Part shown: positions 27,462 through 36,387 of the stretch, piece by piece
How positions within the stretch are numbered: position 1 is the stretch's first letter
How the letters are laid out: each line of letters starts with the position of its first letter
Made by a program: the position numbers and the translations under genes
The notes under the pieces: generated by a model
Seen by the model: only the letters and a program-made list of their open reading frames with translations
Told to the model about the DNA's origin: nothing
Database searches by the model: none
Assembly (NCBI RefSeq): GCF_017353175.1
Contig: NZ_JAFMYW010000001.1
Coordinates: 1,302,001 to 1,366,000, forward strand
Direction: 5' to 3'
From: Fibrella forsythiae
Lineage (GTDB): Bacteria > Bacteroidota > Bacteroidia > Cytophagales > Spirosomataceae
Length of the DNA: 64,000 nt

Positions 27462-27491
27462 TCGTATTGAAGACCTTAACTACCTGTATGT

Positions 27492-27719
27492 ATGACAGTT
27501 CCATTAACACATATACTGGTTTTCAGAACCACGGTTCAAACCGAGGCCGACAAGCATTGTGTAAGCGCCAGTCTGGACGCCCATGAGGCGATCCTGTCAT
27601 GGACCATCGATTTACAGGACGTTGACTGTGTGCTACGCATAGTGTCGGCCACGCTGGCGCCCGCCTCCATCATTCACCTTATCAACAAACATGGCTTTGC
27701 CTGCGCTGAGCTAGAGTAA
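27492..27719 (+). CDS. Small HMA-fold-like protein without CxxC
   Basis: This 75-residue protein has a predicted beta-alpha-beta-beta-alpha-beta pattern, like heavy-metal-associated domains (THILVFRTTV, DLQDVDCVLRIVSAT, LINKHGFACAELE). It lacks the CxxC metal site but keeps isolated cysteines. It is 30 nt after the TetR gene and 10 nt before the MFS gene, so it is almost certainly cotranscribed. Function is unknown. Confidence 0.65.
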   Translation: MTVPLTHILVFRTTVQTEADKHCVSASLDAHEAILSWTIDLQDVDCVLRIVSATLAPASIIHLINKHGFACAELE

Positions 27720-27729
27720 CACATCGCAC

Positions 27730-29019
27730 ATGAACCAACCACGTATACTTGCCTTTACCGGATATCAGAAATTTCTGATTGCCATACTTGCCCTGTTGCA
27801 GTTCACCGTCATTCTTGACTTTATGGTGCTCTCACCCCTGGGCGATATTCTGATGAAAACCCTGAACATGACGCCATCGGGCTTTGGCCTGGTTGTTTCG
27901 TCCTACGCGTTCAGCGCGGGCGCGTCGGGCATCCTGGCGGCCGGCTTCGCCGATAAATACGACCGCAAGAAGTTGTTGCTATTCTTTTATGTTGGTTTCA
28001 TTGCCGGCACGTTCTTCTGCGCCATGGCCAACAGTTTTGAAATGCTGCTCGCGGCCCGGATCATTACGGGCCTGTTCGGCGGAGTGATCGGGTCTATTTC
28101 TATGGCCATTGTGGCCGATCTGTTCGCCATCAACCAGCGTGGGCGGGTCATGGGGTTTATACAGATGGCCTTTGCCGCCAGTCAGGTGTTAGGTATCCCG
28201 ATTGGCCTTTATTTCGCAAATCTATGGGGTTGGCACGCTGTCTTTCTGATGATCGTTCTGCTGGCCATACTTATTGGTATCGCCGTGTTGCTACGGATGC
28301 AGCCCGTTACCAAACACCTGGCCTTACAATCAGATGACAACGCGTTTCGGCATCTATGGAATGCGTTGGCCAACAAGACGTACCAGACCGGTTACCTGGC
28401 CGTTGCCTTTCTGTCGATTGGCGGTTTTATGCTGATGCCGTTTGGCAGCGCGTATCTGATCAACAACATTCACTTGCAGCAGGCACAATTACCCCTGATT
28501 TTCCTGGTATCCGGCTTGTCGTCGATCATTATTATGCCCGTTATAGGGCGGTTGAGCGACCGGGTCAATAAGTTCTGGTTGTTTACGGGCGGGTCAATGC
28601 TGGCTATCGTGATGGTAATCATCTACACCAATATTCCGCCCATTCCGCTGTGGGAGGTTGCAGTCATCAATGTTATCATGTTCATGGGTATCATGAGCCG
28701 GATGATCCCCGCCAATATTCTCAGCAGCGGGTTACCCGACATGAAAGACCGCGGCGCTTACATGAGTATCACATCTTCGCTCCAGCAAATGGCTGGTGGC
28801 GTAGCGGCAGTTGGCGCAGGGCTGATCGTTACGCAGGCTGGCAAGAGTAGCCCGCTGGCGCATTATAATGTGCTTGGGTACGTGGTATCGATTGCCTTCC
28901 TGGCCTGTATCTATTTCGTTTACCGCATGAACGAGCTTGTCACGAAACGGTCGCGAGAAGCATCAATTGTTGTATCGACCGAACCGGCCGACAGTCCACC
29001 TCTTGTCATAACAGACTGA
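27730..29019 (+). CDS. Major facilitator superfamily transporter
   Basis: The 429-residue protein has about 12 membrane helices, the MFS motif A-like GFADKYDRKKLL in loop 2-3 and a matching GRLSDRVNK in the second half. It resembles drug:proton antiporters and sugar efflux carriers. Position in a TetR-led cluster suggests efflux of a toxic small molecule. The substrate cannot be named from sequence. Confidence 0.9.
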   Translation: MNQPRILAFTGYQKFLIAILALLQFTVILDFMVLSPLGDILMKTLNMTPSGFGLVVSSYAFSAGASGILAAGFADKYDRKKLLLFFYVGFIAGTFFCAMANSFEMLLAARIITGLFGGVIGSISMAIVADLFAINQRGRVMGFIQMAFAASQVLGIPIGLYFANLWGWHAVFLMIVLLAILIGIAVLLRMQPVTKHLALQSDDNAFRHLWNALANKTYQTGYLAVAFLSIGGFMLMPFGSAYLINNIHLQQAQLPLIFLVSGLSSIIIMPVIGRLSDRVNKFWLFTGGSMLAIVMVIIYTNIPPIPLWEVAVINVIMFMGIMSRMIPANILSSGLPDMKDRGAYMSITSSLQQMAGGVAAVGAGLIVTQAGKSSPLAHYNVLGYVVSIAFLACIYFVYRMNELVTKRSREASIVVSTEPADSPPLVITD

Positions 29020-29063
29020 TTTTCTGACCACAGCACTTCGTCTGAGACAAGGAAGGTCACACA

Positions 29064-29867
29064 TTACGGCTTTGCCAGCTCCAGTTTCAGCATGGCTGTC
29101 GCGTACCGGCGGCCCAGTTCCCGAGCTGACGCCGCATTGAAGTGGGTCGCATCGCCCCCATCCGTCAGCCCCGATGCGTCGACGCAGGCAACCCGGGCCA
29201 CATGCGTAGGTACGTTGCGCAGAATAGCGTTGATTTGCGTACCAGCCGGGTTTTTCTCGACATAAAAATCGCCCAACGTACCCACCACAACCGGCACCGT
29301 CGGGCTGTTGGCTATCTGGCGGAACCGTCCGATCAGTTGGGTAAGCTTTTGCTCGTAAACAGCCGCCAGTTCCGGTTTGCTATCGCTCTCGCCCTGATGC
29401 CACAAAATGCCGTGCAACGTACCTGATTCCTGGGCCAGCTTCACTCGCTTGATTGCCTCATCGTAGGGGTAGTTTTTTGTTTGCTCGTGGTAGCCCCCCG
29501 GTTGCCACGCATCGATCGCCGATCCACCAACAGCCGTTGGAATCAGGCCAATAAAAACGTTCGTATCCTGCGCGGCGAGCTGCCTGCCAAACGCCAAACC
29601 CGGCCCCACGCCCACTACGGCCGGTTTATCAAAATGTAATGGCTCGGTAGCAGGCACCCACTGGTTGCTCCTGTTCAGCACCCAAACGCGGGGATGCGGT
29701 ATCTTGTCGGTATCCTCAACGGTTCCCCGCCCGGCCATGTTCGATTGGCCAGCCAGCATGTAGAGATGAAAGTTAGCGGGTGTTACACCAGCGGGTAAAG
29801 CTGATTGAGCCAGCATGGTTAAATGGCTTAGTGACAGAAGAAAGGCGATCAGCAGACGTTTATACAT
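29064..29867 (-). CDS. Sialate O-acetylesterase-like (SASA) secreted esterase
   Basis: Using the start MYKRLLIAFLLSLSHLTMLAQ (29867), the 267-residue protein has a signal peptide and the SGNH/SASA motifs: nucleophile block LAGQSNMAGRG, IPTAVGGSAID, LWHQGESD and the Asp/His pair in GDATHFN. Such enzymes remove acetyl groups from carbohydrates. It may work with the GH43 and DUF2264 genes nearby, though no operon connects them. Confidence 0.87.
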   Translation of the reverse strand: MYKRLLIAFLLSLSHLTMLAQSALPAGVTPANFHLYMLAGQSNMAGRGTVEDTDKIPHPRVWVLNRSNQWVPATEPLHFDKPAVVGVGPGLAFGRQLAAQDTNVFIGLIPTAVGGSAIDAWQPGGYHEQTKNYPYDEAIKRVKLAQESGTLHGILWHQGESDSKPELAAVYEQKLTQLIGRFRQIANSPTVPVVVGTLGDFYVEKNPAGTQINAILRNVPTHVARVACVDASGLTDGGDATHFNAASARELGRRYATAMLKLELAKP

Positions 29868-30122
29868 ATGAATCAATGTCAGTTTTTGTGGCGATTACCG
29901 TTTCACAAACCCCGTCATGACACCAAAAGAAATGCCAGGGCAGGTAACCACCTTGTTGTACAAAGCATAAATTACTACCGGTTACCTTGCCTGCCGGCGG
30001 CTTAACTGGCTTGTATTGGGTACGTTCCGGCCAGAACAGGCAAAAACAGCCAATAATTGCCTGCTGACAGACAGTAAGTCGACACCGATCTCCTACTTTT
30101 TTGCGGGGCTTCTATTAAGCGA

Positions 30123-31394
30123 ATGCTCTACGACCTTGTGAACCGACGTTACTTTACCCGCCTGTTTTCGGCAATTCCATTAGCCTCTATCAATCCCGTG
30201 CAGGCTAGCTACTCTCCACTCTCTACCGGCAATGCAGTTCCGCCATTGGCCGGTGATGACAGAGCCTACTGGCTTCAGACGTTGCTGAAGGTAGCTGATC
30301 CGGTGTTAAATGCGCTGGCGAAAGGCCAGTTGAAAGCCATTATGCCGGTTGAATCTGCACCGGGGCAAGAGGCCAGTCGCCGGAAAGTATCCTACCTGGA
30401 AGCGCTGGGCCGTACGCTGGCGGGAATGGCACCCTGGCTGGAGCACCCGGCCGCAGGAGCCGAAAAGGCGCAGCAACAGGCCTATGCCGGGTTGGCGCGG
30501 CAGGCGATTACGAACGCCGTCAACCCGCAGTCGCCCGATTTTATGAATTTCACCCAGGGTGGTCAGCCGCTGGTCGATGCTGCTTTTCTGGCCCACGGGC
30601 TGCTTCGGGCACCAACGCAACTCTGGCAACAACTGGATAAAGAAACCCAGGTACGTTTGGTAGAGGCGCTGAAATCGACCCGGACCATCAAGCCCGGTTA
30701 TACGAACTGGCTGCTGTTCAGCGCGATGGTTGAAGCAGCATTGCTCAAATTCACCGGCGAAGGCGACGAGATGCGCATGGATTACGCCATTAAACAGCAC
30801 CAGGTCTGGTACAAAGGTGACGGTGCCTATGGCGATGGTCCTGATTTTCACTGGGATTACTACAACAGTTACGTTATTCAGCCTATGCTGCTGGATGTGT
30901 TGCAAACGCTCGTGAGGGCAAAAAAAGCCGACCAGTCGCTGTATGATTTGCTGCTCGCCCGCGCTCAGCGATACGCCCTCATTCAGGAGCGGTTAATTGG
31001 CCCCGACGGATCGTTCGCAGCGTTTGGCCGGTCGCTGGCCTACCGCTGCGGGGCCTTCCAGCTACTGGCTCAGGTTACCTTACAAAACCAGTTGCCGCCC
31101 GATCTGACCGGCGCTCAGGTACGTAGCGCACTAACAGCCGTTATTCACCGCACCATGGACGCGCCAGGTACGTTCGACGCCAAGGGTTGGCTGCAAATTG
31201 GCTTGTGCGGTCACCAGCCCTCCATCGGTGAAACCTATATTTCTACCGGAAGTCTATACTTATGTTCGGAAGCTTTTCTGCCGCTGGGCCTCGCCGCCAA
31301 TGACCCATTCTGGACCGCACCCGCCGAAGACTGGACTGCAAAAAAGATCTGGTCGGGCCAGGACGTAAAAGCAGACCACGCTATCAAGGGGTGA
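30123..31394 (+). CDS. DUF2264 domain-containing protein
   Basis: The 423-residue protein matches DUF2264 throughout: DRAYWLQTLLKVADPVL, SYLEALGRTLAGMAPWLE, GDGAYGDGPDFHWDYYNSYVIQPMLLD and IGPDGSFAAFGRSLAYRCGAFQ. DUF2264 is predicted to be an alpha/alpha-barrel carbohydrate-active or lyase-like enzyme; activity is undefined. The N-terminus may be a signal sequence, which would place it in the periplasm. Confidence 0.85.
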   Translation: MLYDLVNRRYFTRLFSAIPLASINPVQASYSPLSTGNAVPPLAGDDRAYWLQTLLKVADPVLNALAKGQLKAIMPVESAPGQEASRRKVSYLEALGRTLAGMAPWLEHPAAGAEKAQQQAYAGLARQAITNAVNPQSPDFMNFTQGGQPLVDAAFLAHGLLRAPTQLWQQLDKETQVRLVEALKSTRTIKPGYTNWLLFSAMVEAALLKFTGEGDEMRMDYAIKQHQVWYKGDGAYGDGPDFHWDYYNSYVIQPMLLDVLQTLVRAKKADQSLYDLLLARAQRYALIQERLIGPDGSFAAFGRSLAYRCGAFQLLAQVTLQNQLPPDLTGAQVRSALTAVIHRTMDAPGTFDAKGWLQIGLCGHQPSIGETYISTGSLYLCSEAFLPLGLAANDPFWTAPAEDWTAKKIWSGQDVKADHAIKG

Positions 31395-31706
31395 ACGGCA
31401 GTTGAATTGGACCTAGTGAATGGCGTACAGTATGGTAAGCCGTCTTTAACCAGTGATAAATAGTGCGTTACTTCCACCCCAATTAACTTAAGGCAGGAAC
31501 GTACCCAATGGTCTTCCAATTTAATGTACAGATATTGGTAAGCATCGCCTCTGTCATCACTCCCGTCGTCGGGATGATAGAGGCGATGCGTATTCAACCA
31601 ACTGAATTAGTTAAGCACTCGTGTAGCAATGTCGTTCTGAAGGGCCGGGGTAAACTATCTTTTCTCAGGTCAGTTACTCAGATACACGTAAACACACGTA
31701 CCAACA
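31395..31706. other. 312-nt intergenic region upstream of the aldo/keto reductase
   Basis: I find no convincing gene here. The main structure is the long hairpin at 31542-31589. A GAACGTACCC word lies near 31499. A TATCTTTT at about 31658 is one base off the Bacteroidota -7 consensus and could be the reductase promoter. Confidence 0.5.
31542..31589. repeat. Long intergenic hairpin
   Basis: A 17-nt arm at 31542-31558 starting GCATCGCCTCTG is inverted at 31573-31589 with one mismatch. The interior CCCG and CGGG also pair, giving a stem of about 21 bp. There is no T-run, and it is about 150 nt from the nearest stop. Confidence 0.6.
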
Positions 31707-32684
31707 ATGAACTACGTTCGATTTGGCAACACGGGCCTGAGGGTGTCGAAACTTTGCCTTGGCTGCATGACTTATGGGCGGCCAACAGACCGGTGGCCCT
31801 GGGCGCTCAATGAAGAGCAAAGCCGCCCATTCATTCAAAAAGCGCTGGACCTGGGCATCAACTTCTTCGACACGGCCGATATATACACCGCCGGAGCCAG
31901 TGAAGAAGTAGTTGGCCGCGCCCTCCGCGATTTTGCGTCCCGGGACGAGGTGGTGCTGGCTACCAAAGTGTTCAACCCAATGGGGCCCGGCCCGAATGAT
32001 CAAGGGCTGTCTCGCAAGCACATCATGAGCGCTATCGATGCCAGTCTGAAACGCCTTGGTACCGACTACGTAGACCTGTATCAGATTCACCGCTGGGATA
32101 GCAACACCCCCATTGAAGAGACGATGGAGGCCCTGCACGACGTGGTAAAAGCCGGTAAAGCCCGTTACATCGGCGCATCATCAATGGCTGCCTGGCAATT
32201 TGCCAAAGCACAATATACCGCCGATCTGAACGGCTGGACCCGTTTTGTGTCGATGCAGCCACAGTATAACCTGGTGTATCGGGAAGAAGAACGTGAGATG
32301 TTGCCTTTCTGTGACGATCAGAAAATTGCGGTTATTCCCTGGTCGCCGCTGGCACGTGGCCTGCTGACCGGAAAACGCAGCAGGGAGCGCAACGAAACCG
32401 AGCGAGCCAAAACAGATGCCTTCGGCAAATCGCTGTACACGCGTGATGATGACTACGTCATTGCAGATCTGGTTACGAAGATGGGCGAGGCGCGCGGCAT
32501 TCCGCCTATGCAGGTTGCCCTGGCCTGGTTGTTTACCAAACCGGTCATTACGGCACCCATTATTGGAGCCAGCAAACCCGGTCACCTGGAAGACGCTGTG
32601 GGCGCGTTAAGCGTGACGCTCACCGACGACGAAGTAAAGCAATTGGAAAGCGCGTACCAACCGCATCCGGTGGCGGGCATTTGA
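31707..32684 (+). CDS. Aldo/keto reductase
   Basis: The 325-residue NADPH-dependent (beta/alpha)8 barrel shows the full AKR set: FFDTADIYTAG (Asp and Tyr), LATKVF (Lys), YQIHRWD (His), and C-terminal IIGASKPGHLEDA for cofactor binding. It is most like the YajO/Tas-type group. Physiological substrate is unknown. A terminator follows. Confidence 0.93.
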   Translation: MNYVRFGNTGLRVSKLCLGCMTYGRPTDRWPWALNEEQSRPFIQKALDLGINFFDTADIYTAGASEEVVGRALRDFASRDEVVLATKVFNPMGPGPNDQGLSRKHIMSAIDASLKRLGTDYVDLYQIHRWDSNTPIEETMEALHDVVKAGKARYIGASSMAAWQFAKAQYTADLNGWTRFVSMQPQYNLVYREEEREMLPFCDDQKIAVIPWSPLARGLLTGKRSRERNETERAKTDAFGKSLYTRDDDYVIADLVTKMGEARGIPPMQVALAWLFTKPVITAPIIGASKPGHLEDAVGALSVTLTDDEVKQLESAYQPHPVAGI

Positions 32685-32708
32685 GCATCAACAGAGTAGA
32701 AAACAGAA

Positions 32709-32740
32709 AAGCACTTAACATCACTGTTGAGTGCTTTTTT
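32709..32740 (+). terminator. Intrinsic terminator after the aldo/keto reductase
   Basis: AGCACTTAACA and TGTTGAGTGCT form an 11-bp stem with one G-T pair, followed by six T on the plus strand. Confidence 0.8.
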
Positions 32741-32791
32741 ACGCGTTCGTCGATACGGTAAGGTATCCGATCTGAACCAGGTACGTTTCGC

Positions 32792-32920
32792 TTAGTGAAA
32801 CAGGCTGGTGGCTAGTTCCCAAAGTCCGAAAGCCATCAGTGCCGAGCAAAGTAGCACAACAGACCAGGTAATCAGATTAACAGTAGCAAGTGATACGGAT
32901 GGAAGTGATTTAGTAGGCAT
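32792..32920 (-). CDS. Possible 42-residue single-span membrane protein
   Basis: The frame starts ATG at 32918-32920 and ends TAA at 32792-32794. The product has a short polar N-terminus (MPTKSLPSVSLATVN) and a single hydrophobic helix (about residues 15-40, with LITWSVVLLCSALMAFGLWE). The helix design looks natural for a small membrane protein. I recognise no family. It lies alone between a terminator and the next gene. Confidence 0.42.
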   Translation of the reverse strand: MPTKSLPSVSLATVNLITWSVVLLCSALMAFGLWELATSLFH

Positions 32921-33288
32921 GACGTGTTTTAGGCGTTACAGTGCATCTACCTACGGAAAACGGATAACAATAGTTTCTTTTAAATAAGTTTTTAATACGA
33001 ATAAATACATTTAAGTAGAAGCTGGGCGAAACCAAAGCCGTCGTATAGTGTCTCGTATGGGCTACATCCACTCTGAAGCAGCGCCTTTTCCACTTCCACT
33101 TCTGGGCAGTATCTATCATCCTGATAGTCATTCCAACCTTATAATCGATAAAGAGGTCTGGAAGTAAGTTCCCGCCCATTATTGATTACTTGTTCTATAG
33201 AATTATTAAACTAATCTACTTATTTTACCATTCCCGGCCCGATTAGCGTGTCTGGCCCGGTTAGTTACAGCGTTTATCGGGCCTGTCT
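32921..33288. other. 368-nt gap with no clear gene
   Basis: The stretch is A+T-richer than its surroundings. A minus-strand frame exists but has an unconvincing composition. It probably holds the promoters of the small minus-strand gene and the T9SS substrate gene. I see no strong repeat. Confidence 0.4.
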
Positions 33289-35655
33289 ATGAATAAGCAT
33301 CTGTTTGTTGCCAGTATACTTATTGGTACACTTAGTGGCTACTTCAGCAAGGCGCAGGGGCCACAGAACTCAAATTGGTATTTCGGCACGAATGCGGGGC
33401 TTTCGTTTAGTGGAGGCACCATTCAGGCCGTAACGAATGGCCAGCTTCGTTCGACGGAAGGCTGTGCTGCCCGGTCGGATGAGACGGGTCAATTGCAATT
33501 TTATACAGACGGTAGCACAATCTGGAATCGCAGGCATGAAGCAATGCCGGGGGCTACCGATCTTGGCGGAAGCGGCCAGAGCACCCAGGCAGCGCTCATC
33601 GTACCGCATCAGGCCAGTAACGCCGAGTTCTACGTCTTTTCGGTAGCGGGCAACCAGCAAACCGGTATCCAATATGCCCGGGTAAACATGACTCTGAACG
33701 GCGGATTGGGCGGCTTAACGACGAAGAATAAACAACTGGCAGCCCAGTCTACGGAGAAAATCGCGACAATCAGCCATTGCAATAACCTGAACCACTGGGT
33801 CATTACACACGACGCGGGAACAAATGCGTTCCGGGTTAACCTCCTCAATGACAACGGCGTAATTATGCCGCCAACGCTGTACCGGGTTGGTAGCGTACAT
33901 CAGCAGCGGAAAGGGTATATGAAGCCGTCGCACAATGGGCGAAAGCTAGCGGTAGCGGTGTCAGACAGTGCCCACGGCGGGTTTCTGGAGGTGTTCGATT
34001 TTGATACGAAAACCGGCGCGATCTCGAACCCGATGAAATGGCAGAGCCCGGAAACGGATGGGGCATACGGACTTGAGTTTTCGCCCGACAACACGTTGAT
34101 CTACCTGACCACGCTCTTCGGCAAAACGATTTATCAGCTTCGGGCAACGGATCTGACAGTTACCGCACGGCTGTCTGTGCAGGCGCAACAGACTGCTTCG
34201 CCCGGAATAGGCGCGTTGCAGCTTGGCCCCGACGCCAGGATTTACGGCACCCAACCCGGGGAAACCCATTTGTTAGCCATTAATCAACCCAACCAGCCTG
34301 GCCCCGCCTGTAATCTGGTGGTTCAGGCGGTTGACCTGGGCGGTCGGCGGGCTTTGGCGGGACTGCCCCCCCTTATTGATACCCTTCCCAGCCTGCCGCC
34401 AAAACTCAGCATTTCGCTCGAACAACTCGCTGGTTGCAATCAATTTCGGCTCACGTCCAAGGTAGAAAACCTTGATTCAACGTACCTGATATACGCATGG
34501 TATGCTGACGGCACGGCTATCGACGGCGCAAATAGACCCACCGTAATCCCAACGAAATCAGGTACGTACAGCCTGAGGCTACGGGAAATCAAATGCAAAG
34601 ACATTCAACTTCAATCGAACCAGGTGCCCGTTGTGCTGCTTGAGGTAAACCCCACCGCACGGGCTGTTGCCGATTCGTGTGGCCGTTTCCTGCTACAGGC
34701 ACATGCCACTGGCGGTACGCCGCAATGGACAGGCGCTGGTATTCAACCGCCCCGCGACAGGCTGGATTCACTGACGGTGACTGCCCTGGATGGTACGCAG
34801 ACGTACACGGTCCGGGTCAGCAGTTTAACCGACGGCACTTGCTTCTCCGAGAAAAAGGTAACCGTAACGTTTCAACAGCCCGCCCCGTATCAGCTCAGCC
34901 AGCCAACGCGATCGGGTTGTGGCGACTCACTGACTGTAGAAGCTCCCCCAACCCGTGATTGGGATCACTTCCAGTGGACACTGCCTACTGGCCAGACGGT
35001 AACGGGTGGACGCCTTGTGGCCCGGCAGAGCGGACAATACGCCGTTAAAGCGCTCAGCACCAGCAGCGGCTGTAGCAGCGATGCCTCGCTGAATGTGACC
35101 CTGCACCCGTACCCGGCGGTACAACTGACCAGTCGGCTGATCGACACCTGTTTCCGAAACATCGCCCTGGGTTATCTTGCGCTTGATGCGGGCCCGCTGC
35201 CCAACGTAACTTACCGCTGGCTACAGGCTGGTCGGATAGTCAGTTCAGACCCGGTCGTGCAGGCGCAATCATATGGCCTTTATACATTAATAGCCCGATC
35301 ATCGGCGGGCTGCGAAACAGCCGACTCGGTGCGTATTGTCTCCAGTTGCCCGCCTACCCTACCCAGGGCATACGTACCTGATGGATTCACGCCTAACCAG
35401 GATGGCCTGAACGAGACCCTGGTCATTCATAGCTCAGGAACGGAGCGCATGACCCTCACCATCTATGATCGTTGGGGCGAAGTACTTTACCGCTCTACCG
35501 ACACACCAGGCAACCAGGCCGGCTGGTCAACCTGGGACGGCACCTACCGCGGCCAACCCGTTAACAACGGCCTGTACTTATATCGACTCGAGATAAAAGG
35601 AACGGACCATCCGGACGTATTCACCCGAAAAGGTGTCATCGACGTACTTCGCTAG
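33289..35655 (+). CDS. T9SS substrate with gliding-motility C-terminal domain
   Basis: The 788-residue secreted protein has a signal peptide (MNKHLFVASILIGTLSGYFSKAQ), a beta-propeller-like N-terminal region (about 25-365: NWYFGTNAGLSFSGG, LEFSPDNTLIYLTT), several Ig/PKD-like modules, and a C-terminal domain of about 85 residues (YVPDGFTPNQDGLNETLVI, LTIYDRWGEVLYRS, DGTYRGQPVNNGLYLYRLE). That tail is the CHU_C-type T9SS sorting signal. It is likely a surface protein secreted by the gldKLMN system. Ligand is unknown. Confidence 0.9.
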   Translation: MNKHLFVASILIGTLSGYFSKAQGPQNSNWYFGTNAGLSFSGGTIQAVTNGQLRSTEGCAARSDETGQLQFYTDGSTIWNRRHEAMPGATDLGGSGQSTQAALIVPHQASNAEFYVFSVAGNQQTGIQYARVNMTLNGGLGGLTTKNKQLAAQSTEKIATISHCNNLNHWVITHDAGTNAFRVNLLNDNGVIMPPTLYRVGSVHQQRKGYMKPSHNGRKLAVAVSDSAHGGFLEVFDFDTKTGAISNPMKWQSPETDGAYGLEFSPDNTLIYLTTLFGKTIYQLRATDLTVTARLSVQAQQTASPGIGALQLGPDARIYGTQPGETHLLAINQPNQPGPACNLVVQAVDLGGRRALAGLPPLIDTLPSLPPKLSISLEQLAGCNQFRLTSKVENLDSTYLIYAWYADGTAIDGANRPTVIPTKSGTYSLRLREIKCKDIQLQSNQVPVVLLEVNPTARAVADSCGRFLLQAHATGGTPQWTGAGIQPPRDRLDSLTVTALDGTQTYTVRVSSLTDGTCFSEKKVTVTFQQPAPYQLSQPTRSGCGDSLTVEAPPTRDWDHFQWTLPTGQTVTGGRLVARQSGQYAVKALSTSSGCSSDASLNVTLHPYPAVQLTSRLIDTCFRNIALGYLALDAGPLPNVTYRWLQAGRIVSSDPVVQAQSYGLYTLIARSSAGCETADSVRIVSSCPPTLPRAYVPDGFTPNQDGLNETLVIHSSGTERMTLTIYDRWGEVLYRSTDTPGNQAGWSTWDGTYRGQPVNNGLYLYRLEIKGTDHPDVFTRKGVIDVLR

Positions 35656-35662
35656 CCAACAA

Positions 35663-35695
35663 AAAATCCCCAAATCGCTATGATTTGGGGATTTT
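35663..35695. terminator. Bidirectional terminator between the T9SS substrate gene and tRNA-Asn
   Basis: AAAATCCCCAAATC and GATTTGGGGATTTT form a perfect 14-bp stem with A and T runs at the outer ends, serving both convergent transcripts. Confidence 0.82.
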
Positions 35696-35697
35696 GC

Positions 35698-35770
35698 TCC
35701 CGAAGCTGGGCTCGAACCAGCGACCCTCTGATTAACAGTCAGATGCTCTAACCGGCTGAGCTATTCGGGA
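35698..35770 (-). tRNA. tRNA-Asn (anticodon GTT)
   Basis: The 73-nt gene reads TCCCGAA at its 5' end, pairing with TTCGGGA at the 3' end. The D-arm (AGCTCAGCCGGTTAGAGC), the anticodon loop CTGTTAA and the T-arm with GGTTCGAGCC are canonical. The anticodon is GTT. CCA is not encoded. Confidence 0.96.
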
Positions 35771-35807
35771 ATGTGCCGGACGATGTCGTTGTTCTGATAT
35801 CGTGGTG

Positions 35808-35838
35808 CAAAAGTAGGCCGCTGAGTGGTTCAACGCAA
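35808..35838 (-). promoter_or_regulatory. Promoter of tRNA-Asn
   Basis: The minus strand has TTG (35836-35838), a 20-nt spacer and TACTTTTG (35808-35815), matching the Bacteroidota housekeeping promoter. Expected transcription start is about 30 nt upstream of the mature tRNA end. Confidence 0.65.
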
Positions 35839-35953
35839 GCGTTTGGCGAAAAAAAACGTTCATTTTCGTTGCTGCCGCTGCTTTCGCCTTAGGGTTGCCT
35901 GCACAACCTAATGACTATCAGTGACTACGAATGACCAGCAAAGGCTAAAAATT

Positions 35954-36280
35954 TTATCGCTGTCCGTAGCCGGTTGGGCCGCCGAACACGTCGGGGCGGT
36001 TGGCAGGTACGTTCTCCAGGATCAACTCCTTTACCCGGCGGGCGTCCCCCTTGGTGAAGTTGCTCAGCACGATCTCGGGCCGGGCACGGGGCAGGATGCG
36101 GATCGTGGAGAAGAACAGGCCGTTGTCGATCTCTACGCCCGAAATGTCGGAGTAGAAGATGAAGTTGTCGGTACCACCAATGAGCTTCTTCACGCGGAAG
36201 GTGACGCCCTTGTCGTTAAACTCAACCACGTCCTGCCGGATCGGGTCTTTAAAACTGCTGCTGCTAAAACGTTCGTTCAT
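35954..36280 (-). CDS. Small PH-like domain protein
   Basis: The 108-residue protein is beta-rich with one C-terminal helix (VEFNDKGVTFRVKKLIGG, FIFYSDISGVEIDNG, RRVKELILENV), like bacterial PH-type domains. There is no signal peptide or membrane helix. The tail is Gly/Pro-rich. It follows rsmG across a perfect hairpin element. Function is unknown. Confidence 0.68.
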   Translation of the reverse strand: MNERFSSSSFKDPIRQDVVEFNDKGVTFRVKKLIGGTDNFIFYSDISGVEIDNGLFFSTIRILPRARPEIVLSNFTKGDARRVKELILENVPANRPDVFGGPTGYGQR

Positions 36281-36290
36281 GGCTTTTTAC

Positions 36291-36387
36291 GTTTACAGTT
36301 TGCTGTTTACCGTCTTCTGTTGCTTCGTTCAGGTACGTATCTGACCACAGCGAAGCAACAGAAGACGGTAAACAGCAAACTGTAAAC
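36291..36387. repeat. Heptad-periodic palindromic element A (perfect 37-bp arms)
   Basis: Arms 36291-36327 and 36351-36387 are exact reverse complements. The 23-nt loop contains CAGGTACGT at 36330-36338. The arm is made of 7-bp units GTTTACA, GTTTGCT and GTTTACC followed by GTCTTCT and a GTTGCTTCG cap. It fills the gap between rsmG and the PH-like gene, touching the rsmG stop. Confidence 0.85.

Noticed and set aside
30306-30905. 199-codon open frame antisense to the DUF2264 gene
   Set aside because: The sense gene matches a known family across the region, and the antisense composition is typical of a GC-skewed shadow.
32910-33179. 89-codon minus-strand frame in the long gap
   Set aside because: No family features, an odd mix of basic and aromatic residues, and it overlaps the start of the more plausible small membrane frame.
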